Shown here piece by piece: positions 1-7,875 of a DNA stretch of 21,282 bases; positions within the stretch are counted from its first letter, which is position 1; each line of letters opens with the position of its first letter. The position numbers and the translations under genes are program-made. The stretch spans positions 1-21,282 of the forward strand of contig JBAVEY010000006.1 of NCBI GenBank assembly GCA_049587975.1, read 5' to 3'. The notes beneath the pieces are model-generated. The model was not told the DNA's origin and did no database searches. It saw only the letters and a program-made list of their open reading frames with translations. The DNA is from DASSJM01 sp049587975. Its GTDB lineage: Bacteria > Actinomycetota > UBA4738 > HRBIN12.

Positions 1-23
1 AGGCACTTGGTACAAGCAGTGAT

Positions 24-141
24 GGGATGAGGCCTCCATCGGGGACAAGCCGGGCAGTCCCGAAGCGCGCGCTCGGCGGTGTCTTCGTGCCTGCGCTACC
101 GACCCTCTCGATCCGCGGACAACAGACCTTGTGCGTAGACC
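24..141 (+). repeat. Dispersed intergenic repeat, copy A
   Basis: This is one of at least seven similar intergenic segments in the window. It carries the 5' module (GGCCTCC followed by GGGACAAGCC), the middle motif CCTGCGCTACC and a 40-base core at 102-141 that ends TGCGTAGACC. The core aligns without gaps to copies B, C and D, with 7 of 40 bases different from copy B. It lies downstream of a minus-strand acetyltransferase gene. The family is not one I recognise. Confidence 0.7.
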
Positions 142-165
142 TCACTGATCCGGCTCTGCTTGAGA

Positions 166-179
166 GCCCACCTTTGGGC
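166..179. terminator. Small hairpin after the first GNAT gene
   Basis: GCCCA and TGGGC are separated by four bases and sit three bases beyond the stop codon of the minus-strand acetyltransferase gene. There is no T tract, so this is only a possible terminator. Confidence 0.3.
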
Positions 180-182
180 GAG

Positions 183-638
183 CTATCGGATCGGGAACCG
201 GAGCAGGACCTCGTCATCGAACACGATCTCACCCGTCCGCTCGAAGCCGTACCGCATGTAGAACGGGATCGGGCTGCCGTCACCCTGGCCGGCGCTCGTC
301 CATATCACATCGACTCCGGGACGGCTCTTGAAGTACTCGACGATGAGATCGAGCGTCGCGCTACCGTAGCCTCGACGTTGGTACCTCTCGTCGATCAGCA
401 ACTTCCAGAGGTAGTGAGCGATGTAGCCCGGCGCGCCGACCTCGTCGGCGATCATCACGAACCCGACAGGCGTCTCGTCGGCGTAGACGGCCCAACAGAT
501 CGCCCGACCGTCTGGCTCGTCCGCAGCCTCTTGGAGCGACTCCGGAACGGAGCTGACGAACCGCTCCTGGGTCGGCGAGACCCGAAGCGCCTCGACGGCT
601 TGGCGGTTCGTGTCAGTGATCGGCAGGAGTGTGACCAT
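183..638 (-). CDS. GNAT family N-acetyltransferase, spermidine-acetyltransferase-like
   Basis: This 151-residue protein is a normal length for a single-domain GNAT enzyme, which transfers acetyl from acetyl-CoA to an amine. The acetyl-CoA pyrophosphate loop is visible as YQRRGYG (residues 86-92), preceded by the LIDERYQ strand typical of the family. The motif B region FYMRYGF lies at 126-132, after the GQGDGSPIPFY segment seen in PaiA/SSAT-like polyamine acetyltransferases. The substrate cannot be read from sequence; a polyamine or an antibiotic amine is plausible. No strong Shine-Dalgarno precedes the ATG, but it is the only start that keeps the complete N-terminal strand. The gene appears intact and stands alone, 151 bp downstream of the broken reductase gene on the same strand. 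Confidence 0.85.
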   Translation of the reverse strand: MVTLLPITDTNRQAVEALRVSPTQERFVSSVPESLQEAADEPDGRAICWAVYADETPVGFVMIADEVGAPGYIAHYLWKLLIDERYQRRGYGSATLDLIVEYFKSRPGVDVIWTSAGQGDGSPIPFYMRYGFERTGEIVFDDEVLLRFPIR

Positions 639-747
639 GACTCGACACTACTGTCGTCGCCAGGATGCCGCGACGTGGGAGTCCCCCGCCGTTTCGATCC
701 GTCGACATCGGCCCTTATTCGCAGACCTGGGAGGGGTGAGGAAGGCC

Positions 748-767
748 TCGCGCGCCGGGGCGCGTGA
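748..767. terminator. GC-rich hairpin downstream of the reductase pseudogene
   Basis: CGCGCC and GGCGCG face each other around 751-764, with further pairing outside. The hairpin lies 22 bases past the stop of the minus-strand reductase gene at 790. It has no T tract. Its GCCGGGGCGCGTGA stretch also resembles the 5' edge of repeat copies D and F2, so it may be a repeat remnant rather than a terminator. Confidence 0.35.
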
Positions 768-789
768 CCCATCAGGACATTTGAAACCT

Positions 790-1357
790 TCAAGCCGTGG
801 CTCGACTGGGCTGGTAACGCAGAGCCACCGCCCCCGACCGGAATCCCTGGCGGCCCATGAGCCTCAGCTCGAGCCGCTCGCTCAGGCCGGCGAATAACGT
901 CGGCCCGTGGCCCGCCAGGATGGGCTGCACGACAAACTCGTACTCATCGATCAATCCCAGATCCGCCAAGGCCAGCGGGAGGGTCACGCCGCCCACGTAC
1001 AGGCCGCTGCCAGGCTCCCCCCTTGAGCTGCTGAACGGCTTTCTCCAGGTCACCCTGCACGAGCTCCGCGTTCCAATCGACCCGATCCAGGGTGCCCGAC
1101 ACGACGTACTTCTTTGCCCCGTCGATCGTCCGGGCGAAGGGGAGCATCCAATCAGCCATCCAGTCAGGCCACGTTCCCGTCTCCCGCTGCCGCCACGCTG
1201 CCTCCATCATCTCGTAGATCACCTGGCCAAAGAGCAGGGCATCGGCTCGTTCCAGCTCGTCGGCGAAATGGCGATGCAACTCCTCGTCCGTAGGGATCAC
1301 CCGGTGATCGCAACAGCCGTCGAGAGTGACGTTGATCGAGTATCGGAGCGGTCTCAT
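790..1357 (-). pseudogene. Dihydrofolate-reductase-family protein (RibD C-terminal-like), frameshifted
   Basis: Two overlapping minus-strand frames are the halves of one reductase of about 188 residues, the usual family length. The first half starts at 1357 (MRPLRYSINVTLDG) and runs through LFGQVIYEMME and KKYVVSGTLDRVDWN to VQQLKG. The second half resumes as EPGSGLYVGGVTLPLALADL and ends FRSGAVALRYQPSRATA. YVGGVTLPLAL contains the conserved glycine-rich nucleotide-binding turn. The junction falls in a run of six C at 1017-1022. Removing one base joins the halves seamlessly, so this is either a one-base insertion or a homopolymer error. The start is supported by a GGGGGAG about ten bases upstream. 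Family members reduce pteridine or riboflavin-type substrates with NADPH; the substrate here is unknown. Confidence 0.8.
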
Positions 1358-1529
1358 AGGCGGATTGCTCCCCCTTGCTTCTTGAATGTCACCGTCACCG
1401 TCGAGACGATAGTGATTGCACGAGAGTCACGCCTGGGTCGTGGCGGCGGCGCGGCGCTGACGCCAGCACCTGGCTGAACCCGGCAGTCAGGCCGCTACGG
1501 TCCGCGACCTCGCCCAGCCAGACCAGCTC

Positions 1530-1569
1530 ACCTTCTCGATCGGCCCTCAACGCTCCTTATGCGTACACC
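1530..1569 (+). repeat. Dispersed intergenic repeat, copy C (3' core only)
   Basis: This is the 40-base core alone. It aligns without gaps to the core of copy B at 9358-9397 with only 3 mismatches. It ends ATGCGTACACC, and as in copy B an open frame reading MRTP begins at this ATG. The upstream half of the repeat is absent or too diverged to see. Confidence 0.7.
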
Positions 1570-1630
1570 TCCGGAAGGAAGCCTCCAGGGGGCACCGGGA
1601 GCCCGCGCCGGACGGCGAGCCAGCGGGGCG

Positions 1631-1812
1631 ATGGGGTCGAAGGTGGACGCCCTCATCGAACTGCTCATCGATTCTGCGAAGGACGCACGCCGTGCAGGTT
1701 CAATGGAGCGAAGAAGCAGGCTACCCGACGCTCATCGATCTCGATCTGAGCCCCGCCATCGACGACGAGATTACATACAGAGTCATCTGGTCTCTACGCC
1801 GCGGGGGGCACG
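1631..1812 (+). pseudogene. Remnant of a DUF6174-like protein, C-terminal part, frameshifted
   Basis: Translation from 1631 gives KVDALIELLIDSAKDA. From about 1689 a second frame gives AVQVQWSEEAGYPTLIDLD and then SPAIDDEITYRV. Together these resemble the C-terminal half of DUF6174 proteins: a helix followed by a beta segment with a GYPT turn and a DDE near the end. The two parts need a one-base shift at about 1686-1691. The N-terminal half is not found upstream, where repeat copy C sits, and the normal end is replaced. I read this as a decayed fragment. The family match is from memory of its pattern and should be tested. Confidence 0.4.
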
Positions 1813-1848
1813 GGCGCGGGCCCTCGGATCACGGTGGATCTCTCAGGT

Positions 1849-4800
1849 CTATGGGCACCGATCCACGTGAAGGTATTGGCGGCATTCCTCGTCGGTGAGC
1901 GATCTAGTGACCTGCTGCCGGGCGATCTCGAGGAGGTCGTCGATGTCGAGGGCCCAGATCCGAACACCATCGCACGCGCTCGCGGAGGCGAGCTTCGTGC
2001 CGTCCGGGCTGAAGGCCACGCTCTGGACGCCGCATCGATGCCCCCGCAGAACCAGTTGCTGCGCGCCGGTGTCCGCCTCGAACAGCCGAACCGTGCCGTC
2101 TGAGCCCGCGGTGGCGACGCGCGATCCGTCGGGGCTGAAGGTGACGTCGTTGATCCCTCCCGAGTTCCCGGCGAGCACCGCCAAGCGCGTTCCGCTGTCC
2201 ACGTCCCAGATCTCTGCCCCTCCGGACTGACCGGCCGTCGCGATACGGGAACCGCTGGGATCGAAGTCCACCGGGGACGCGTCAGCGCTGATCGTGCGGA
2301 CGACCACGCCCCGCTCCCAGTCCCAGATCGTCAAGCGGTATCGACCTTCGGGGATGCGGGCCGCCGTAGCGACCCAGCGGCCGTCGGGGCTGAACCGTGC
2401 CGCGAAGAGAGACCACCTCTCGTCTGACAAGACGCGAATCACACGGCCGGCGCGATCGACGACCTTCGCCTCTCCGTCCCAGCCCGCGGTGACCAGATGC
2501 TCTCCATCGGGACTGAACGCAACGTCATTGACGTCCCACCGGTGGCTGATCCGGAAGAGCTCCTCCCCGGTCGCCAAGTCCCATGCCCCCACCACCTCGC
2601 CGCCGAGGTCAAAGAGCCCCGAGCCGCCCGCCGCGATCGACCCGCCGTCCGGGCTGACGTCGAATGAACCGTAGATCACACCCACGTGGAAACCCACGTC
2701 GAAGGGTAGGGGCCCGATCGTTCGAAGGATTTGCCCCGTCTGCAGGTCCCAGACCCCCACCCTCCTCCACCCGCTGCTCGCCACCACCTCGCGTCCGTCC
2801 GGCATGAACTCCGCGGGTATGCCAGCGGCGGGAAGGTTCGCCCACTCGGCGTCGGCGTTGGGCCCCAGGTCCCAGATCTTCACGGCGGTGATCCCCGCGT
2901 CTCCGGTCATGACCCGAGTCCCATCGGGCGAGAACGCCACTCCCACGATCCCGCTCCTCGTCTCTTGCGTCGACAACGACCAGAGCTCCTGGACACCCCC
3001 CACCCCGATCCCCCACACCCTCGCGGTGCCATCGATGCCGCCCGTGACCAGGCGGGAGGAATCCGGACTCCAAGCCGCGCTCAGGACGAGCCCGCTGTGG
3101 CCGAACAGACTGAACCGGAGCCTTCCCGTCCCCGCGTCCCACACTCCCGCGCCGTCGGACCTCGTGGCGGCGATGAATCGGCCATCCGGGCTCCAGGACA
3201 CGCCTCCGTGCACGACGACGATGCTATTTGTGGTTCCGTTCAGCTCGAACGCTTCCTCCCCGGTTTCGAGATCGAACACGGCGCCGTCTTGCCAGAAGGA
3301 CGCCACGGCGAGACGCTTCCCATCGGGACTGAAAGCGGTGTCGATCGGGCCGTCGATGCCAAGAGTCTTGACCACGCGGCCCGTGGACAGGTCCATGACT
3401 TGGACGACGCCCCCGAAGTCTTCGTGCCAGCCAGCGGCGACGAGCGATCCGTCGGCGCTGAAGGAAGGGCCGACCACCGCGCCCGCTCCCGACGCGCTTG
3501 CCAGAAGATCGCCCGTCGAGGGATCCCACACCTTCAAGGTCCCGTCGTCACCGGTCGAGGCGAGCATCGAGCCGTCCGGACTGAACGCCACGTCGTTGAC
3601 GTCACCGTCGTGTCCTTCGAACGAGAGGATGCTTTGCCCCGTCTCGCCGTCTCTGATGTCGATGACCCCCGAGTCCTTTACCCCCTCGGTCACGAACACG
3701 CCAGTTGGGCTCCAGTCGAGGAGCCCGCCCACCCCGGGCACCGACATCACGAGCCGGGATGCCACGACGGCCCGGTGCAGCGCCTCCTCGGCCTCCGGAA
3801 GGACGGTCCCGTCGGCCGATCTGGTGAGCCCTACGGCGTTCGTGGCGAGGAGGACGCTGAGCTCGGCGTCGGTTTCAACGTTGGCGACCGCGGCGGCCGC
3901 CAGCTCTCTCGCCGTCGCGATCCTCGCCTCGCGCCCCGCCCGCTCGCTCTGATCGGTCGCCACCACCGTGAGCGTCGCGGCGACCAGAGCCGCGACCGCG
4001 AACACGGCGACGAGGCCACGCAGCCGGCGTGCGGATCGCCGCTCGATCCGCGCCTCGTGCTCGCGCCGCCGCCCCTCCTCCTCCCGCTCCCGGTCGCGCT
4101 GATCGACGCTCGCCTTGAGGTACGCGCGCTCGGGCCGCCCGATCGCCAGGTCCGTGAGCCCGACCCATGTCTCGAGCTGCTCCAGTCGGGCACCCCGCAA
4201 GAGGAAGCTCTGATCGCCGTCGGAGCCGCGCCACTCGGTGGCCGCTCGGGCCAGCCCCCGGTCCAGGCGGAGGTCCTCCCTTGCGTCGTCGATCCACGTG
4301 TTCAGCCGCCCCCAGGCGCCGAGGAGCGCCTCGTGGGCGATCTCGACCGTGGGCTCCCGAGTGGAGGGTTCCCGATCGAAGGTCAGGAGCCGGTGGCGCC
4401 CGAAGGTGTCCACCACGAGGTCGATCGCCTCCTGTTCCACGTCGAGGGCGACCAGCTCGCTCCTCGCGACGCGGCGCCGGGTGTCCTGCCTCCCCTCTCC
4501 GAGGGTGACCAACCGCAGGAACACCTGCTTGGTGGCCCGTTGGCCCGGCGGGTCGGTCGCCTCGTAGATCCGCTCCGCTCGGGCGGAGAGCGCCCCGCCG
4601 ACCCCCCCGATGTCCTGGTAGGAGGTGAGGGTCAAGCGCCCCTCCTCCCGGCGTTCGAAGAGCTCCGTGAGCGCGTACTGCAGGAGTGGGAGCGCGCCAG
4701 GCTGATGGGCCACGTCGGCGATCATCTCCGCCACCAGCCCCGGCTCGGGCGAGACGCCGACCCCTTCTGCCGGGGCCCGGATGGCCTGCTCGAGCTCGTC

Positions 4801-7596
4801 GGGGGTGAGGGCGGGGACCGCCTCGGTCCGTTGCGCGAGGAGCTCCCCGAACCGGGGGTAGAGCAGCGGGCGGTCGTAGAAGTCCGCCCGGAGGGTCGCG
4901 ATCACCCGGAGCCGGCTTTCCGGGTCTGCCGTCCCCACGCGAAGCGACTCCAGGAACAGCTCACGCTCCCGCTCGTCGGTGGTCAGCGTGAAGACCTCCT
5001 CCAGTTGGTCGACAACCAGAACGACCTCCGACGCGCCGGCCGCGAGGAGATCGACGGCCTCGAGCAATCCCCGGGACCCGGAATCCAGGAGGTCGCGTAG
5101 CCGAGGGACCGGACGCACCGCGATCCGAAGGAGCGCCTCCTCGAGCTCCTCCAAGGGATGGACTCCGGGGAACATCTCAGCGATGAAGGCGTCTTCCGCC
5201 TTCCCCAGGACCCCTCGGCGGATCGCAGGGACGAGCCCCGCCCGGACCACCGAGGACTTTCCTCCCCCGCTCGGTCCGACGACGGCGAGGAACCTCGATC
5301 CGGGCCCGGCCTCCCCGAGCCTGGCGACGAGGCGCCGGGTGAGCTCTCCCCTTCCGAAGAAGTCGCGGGCGTCGGCCTCGGTGAACGCCCGGAGGCCCTT
5401 GAAGGGGTTCCGATCGTCGGTCCGTTGCGCGGCGGCAACCGTCGTGGGCTCGAGGGCCGTGCGGGCGGCCGCGGCAAGCGCGTCCGCTCCGGGCACGTCC
5501 GTCCCTGCATCGACCCGCTCGGCGATCAGGGCAAGGGACCCCTCGTCCGGCAGCAGGCGCGTGGCGAGCCCCGCGAGCTCCCGGACGTCGGCCGCGGGGT
5601 TCGGCGCCGACCCGACGCCGACCTGGAAGTCCCCTAGGTAGGCGTTGCCCTCGGGGTCAAAGTAGACGTTGGACGATCCCACGTTTCCGTGTGCCACACC
5701 CTGACGGTGGGCGAAGGCGAGCGCCTCAGCGACCTGCTCCACGACCCGAAGGGCCTGATCTCGTGGCAGGGCCTCCCCTCGCTCCAGCAAGCCCCGCAGG
5801 CTTCCCGCTCGGAGGTACCGGGACACGAGGTAGGCCCGACCGGGCTCTCGCCAATAGTCGTACACGGGCACGATGCGGGGATGCTCCAGGGCTACGGCGG
5901 CTTGGGCCTCCTGATCGAAGCGCCGAACGAAGGCCGGGTCGGAGGCAACGTGCTCGTGGAACACCTTCACCGTCACGTCGCGCTCCACATGGGGTTGGAT
6001 GGCCCGGAAGAGCGACCCCGTAGGCCCGTCGTCGATCTTCTCCATGAGCCGGTACCCGCGGAGGGGCTCTCCGCGCAGATCGAGTCTAGGGTCTTGCTCC
6101 AGGACCCGCTGATGAAGCTGCACGAGCGCGGGGGAGGGGTCGATCCCCAGCTCATTGGCGAGGATCTCTCTCGCCCGCTGGTAGGCGCCGAGGGCCTCGG
6201 CCTGACGGCCCTCGCGGTACAAGGCGAGCATGAGCAAGCCCCACAGGCTCTCCCGCAAGGGGTGGCGAGCCACCAGGGCCTCCAGCTCCCCGATGGCTCG
6301 GGCCTGGGACTCGCTTGCCAGGAGCCCCTCGATCCGAGCTTCCTGCGCTTCGATCCGAAGCTCGTCCAGCCGGGCCGATTCGGCAAGCAGAGAGGGCTGG
6401 TCGGCGAGGTCGGTCAGCGCCGGCCCACGCCACAGCGCAAGGGCGTGCTCGAGGGTGCCGATCGCGATGAGCGGATCGACGGGGAGGGCCTTCTTCGCAT
6501 CCCTCATGAGCGCGTCGAACTGTGCCGCGTCCAGCTCGGAGGGATCGAGCCTCAGCCGATAGCCGGGTCCGTGGCTCTGGATACGGTCGGGGCCGAGGAC
6601 CTTCCGGAGGCGCGAGACGTAGGTCTGGATGATGTTCCGCGCTCTCTCCGGCGGTTCTTCGCCCCAGACCTCGTCGACGAGCGTCTCGGCAGGCACGAGC
6701 TGATTCGCGCGGACGAGCAGATGGGCGAGGACCGCGCGCTGCTTCGGTCCCCCGAGTGGGATCGGTCCGCTCCCCGCGTCGACCTCCAGTGGCCCGAGGA
6801 CGCGGAACTGCATCCTCCCCCCGTACACGCGCCGCGCCGGCTGCCTGGGGAGGAGCGCTCGCATCTGCTCAGCGACATCGCTCCCCTCCGAAACGATCGC
6901 CAGAACGTGGACGGGGTCGGAAAGCCCCTTCAGGTGCAGCTCGCCGCGATCGAGGTAGCTGATGCCGTCAACTGCGCGAGCGAGGTGAACGACGCTCTGA
7001 CTGCACAGGATCTCGCCGGGACCGGCCTGCCCGCACAGCCGCGACGCGAGGTTCAATGCCCCACCGCGGAACCCGCCCTCGACCTGAACCGCCTCGCCGG
7101 CATCCAGCCCGATCCCCACGGGGAACGGGAGATCCGGAGCCGCCAGCGTCTCCTGAAGAAGACGCGCCTGCAGCTCGACCGCCGTCCTGATCGCCTGACG
7201 AGGCGAACGAAAGACCGCGAGGGCCTCGTCTCCCCGCAGCTCGGTCACCGAGCCTTCCCGAGCCTCCACCTGTTCGCGAACGATGTCGGCGAACCGAGCC
7301 GCGAGCGCCGCACCCGCCTCGTCACCGCGCTCCTGGGTGAAGACGGTGTATCCGCGTATGTCCGCGATCAGGAAGGTCTTGATCCCCTCGGCAATCTCGT
7401 CCGGCGGCGCGGCTCGTCCCGCTTCACTGACACCCGTCCCGTCCGGTCCCCGGGGAGCCTGCTCGATACCCCGCATGCGACCGAGTATCGAGCCTTGGAT
7501 TCCGGACCGCCAGGCCGCCGTGTCGTCCTGTCTGTTGCTCACGGTCTCCCAAGCCTCGAGTGAGGCGCTTGAGAACCGCTGGAAAGAGGTTTCCAT
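1849..7596 (-). CDS. Giant membrane-tethered SARP regulator: cyclase-like, SARP/BTAD, pseudokinase, nSTAND1 NTPase, TM, WD40
   Basis: The 1,915-residue protein has six modules. Residues 70-235 form a class III cyclase-like domain with both metal aspartates (D79, D123) and N182/R186, but E119 and G179 replace the Lys and Asp that select adenine. Residues 262-350 form an OmpR-type SARP DNA-binding domain and 355-500 a BTAD helical domain. Residues 513-700 form a kinase fold keeping the VKV lysine (K544), but with HGN for HRD and DFQ for DFG, so probably inactive. Residues 730-1180 are an nSTAND1-like NTPase with Walker A GPSGGGKSS and Walker B VVLVVDQLEE. A helix at about 1193-1213 follows a basic stretch, placing the N-terminus inside. 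About 14 WD40 blades fill 1285-1900, enough for two propellers. The ATG at 7596 has GGAGGG upstream, though spacing is long; M41 is an alternative start. It probably converts an outside signal into transcription control. Confidence 0.9.
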   Translation of the reverse strand: METSFQRFSSASLEAWETVSNRQDDTAAWRSGIQGSILGRMRGIEQAPRGPDGTGVSEAGRAAPPDEIAEGIKTFLIADIRGYTVFTQERGDEAGAALAARFADIVREQVEAREGSVTELRGDEALAVFRSPRQAIRTAVELQARLLQETLAAPDLPFPVGIGLDAGEAVQVEGGFRGGALNLASRLCGQAGPGEILCSQSVVHLARAVDGISYLDRGELHLKGLSDPVHVLAIVSEGSDVAEQMRALLPRQPARRVYGGRMQFRVLGPLEVDAGSGPIPLGGPKQRAVLAHLLVRANQLVPAETLVDEVWGEEPPERARNIIQTYVSRLRKVLGPDRIQSHGPGYRLRLDPSELDAAQFDALMRDAKKALPVDPLIAIGTLEHALALWRGPALTDLADQPSLLAESARLDELRIEAQEARIEGLLASESQARAIGELEALVARHPLRESLWGLLMLALYREGRQAEALGAYQRAREILANELGIDPSPALVQLHQRVLEQDPRLDLRGEPLRGYRLMEKIDDGPTGSLFRAIQPHVERDVTVKVFHEHVASDPAFVRRFDQEAQAAVALEHPRIVPVYDYWREPGRAYLVSRYLRAGSLRGLLERGEALPRDQALRVVEQVAEALAFAHRQGVAHGNVGSSNVYFDPEGNAYLGDFQVGVGSAPNPAADVRELAGLATRLLPDEGSLALIAERVDAGTDVPGADALAAAARTALEPTTVAAAQRTDDRNPFKGLRAFTEADARDFFGRGELTRRLVARLGEAGPGSRFLAVVGPSGGGKSSVVRAGLVPAIRRGVLGKAEDAFIAEMFPGVHPLEELEEALLRIAVRPVPRLRDLLDSGSRGLLEAVDLLAAGASEVVLVVDQLEEVFTLTTDERERELFLESLRVGTADPESRLRVIATLRADFYDRPLLYPRFGELLAQRTEAVPALTPDELEQAIRAPAEGVGVSPEPGLVAEMIADVAHQPGALPLLQYALTELFERREEGRLTLTSYQDIGGVGGALSARAERIYEATDPPGQRATKQVFLRLVTLGEGRQDTRRRVARSELVALDVEQEAIDLVVDTFGRHRLLTFDREPSTREPTVEIAHEALLGAWGRLNTWIDDAREDLRLDRGLARAATEWRGSDGDQSFLLRGARLEQLETWVGLTDLAIGRPERAYLKASVDQRDREREEEGRRREHEARIERRSARRLRGLVAVFAVAALVAATLTVVATDQSERAGREARIATARELAAAAVANVETDAELSVLLATNAVGLTRSADGTVLPEAEEALHRAVVASRLVMSVPGVGGLLDWSPTGVFVTEGVKDSGVIDIRDGETGQSILSFEGHDGDVNDVAFSPDGSMLASTGDDGTLKVWDPSTGDLLASASGAGAVVGPSFSADGSLVAAGWHEDFGGVVQVMDLSTGRVVKTLGIDGPIDTAFSPDGKRLAVASFWQDGAVFDLETGEEAFELNGTTNSIVVVHGGVSWSPDGRFIAATRSDGAGVWDAGTGRLRFSLFGHSGLVLSAAWSPDSSRLVTGGIDGTARVWGIGVGGVQELWSLSTQETRSGIVGVAFSPDGTRVMTGDAGITAVKIWDLGPNADAEWANLPAAGIPAEFMPDGREVVASSGWRRVGVWDLQTGQILRTIGPLPFDVGFHVGVIYGSFDVSPDGGSIAAGGSGLFDLGGEVVGAWDLATGEELFRISHRWDVNDVAFSPDGEHLVTAGWDGEAKVVDRAGRVIRVLSDERWSLFAARFSPDGRWVATAARIPEGRYRLTIWDWERGVVVRTISADASPVDFDPSGSRIATAGQSGGAEIWDVDSGTRLAVLAGNSGGINDVTFSPDGSRVATAGSDGTVRLFEADTGAQQLVLRGHRCGVQSVAFSPDGTKLASASACDGVRIWALDIDDLLEIARQQVTRSLTDEECRQYLHVDRCP

Positions 7597-7674
7597 TCGT
7601 TCTCAAGCCCCCTCCGGCAACCTCGCACCTGGTCCTCATTAGAGATGAGAGCGATCCAACAGAGGGAGGAAGGC
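7597..7674. promoter_or_regulatory. Divergent intergenic region between the giant regulator and the lipoprotein-haloperoxidase pair
   Basis: These 78 bases must hold both start regions. A dyad, CTCAT-TAGAG-ATGAG, lies at 7635-7649 and could be an operator. GGAGGAAGG at the right edge is the Shine-Dalgarno of the plus-strand gene, and the complement of 7610-7616 supplies GGAGGG for the minus-strand gene. I cannot assign -10 or -35 boxes with confidence. Confidence 0.4.
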
Positions 7675-7875
7675 ATGACTCCGATGGATCGAACCTGCGG
7701 CAGGGCGGACCGCTCCTGCACCGCGATGCGGCGGCCTGCTGCAGCTTCGCTCTTGCTCGCCATCGCCCTGATGGCGGGGGCATGCGAAGACGCAACACAA
7801 GAGGATTCCGTCGTGACAACCGCCACGCCAGAAGCGACCGACGCGGCGCCAGGTCGAGTTGGGGGTAGGACGTAA
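7675..7875 (+). CDS. Small predicted lipoprotein
   Basis: This 66-residue product has a basic stretch, a hydrophobic segment (SLLLAIALMAGA) and a cysteine in a lipobox-like AGAC context, followed by an acidic, Thr-rich tail of about 30 residues. That is the layout of a small secreted lipoprotein. I chose the ATG at 7675 because GGAGG lies five bases upstream. An ATG at 7645 has no such site, and one at 7726 would give a more standard signal peptide but also lacks one. The stop codon overlaps the next start (TAATG at 7873-7877), so the two genes are very likely translationally coupled. The function is unknown; it may be a membrane-anchored partner of the downstream enzyme. The short mature part could also be a truncation. 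Confidence 0.6.
   Translation: MTPMDRTCGRADRSCTAMRRPAAASLLLAIALMAGACEDATQEDSVVTTATPEATDAAPGRVGGRT

Noticed and set aside
1631..1700. The ELLID motif at 1655-1670 as a third copy of the LLIDCEED family
   Set aside because: Its continuation (EEAGYPTLIDLD and DDEITYRV) fits a DUF6174-like C-terminus instead, so the shared ELLID looks accidental.
2731..7563. Long plus-strand frames opposite the giant regulator (789 and 624 residues)
   Set aside because: They are antisense shadows in GC-rich DNA; the minus-strand frame has recognisable domains from end to end.
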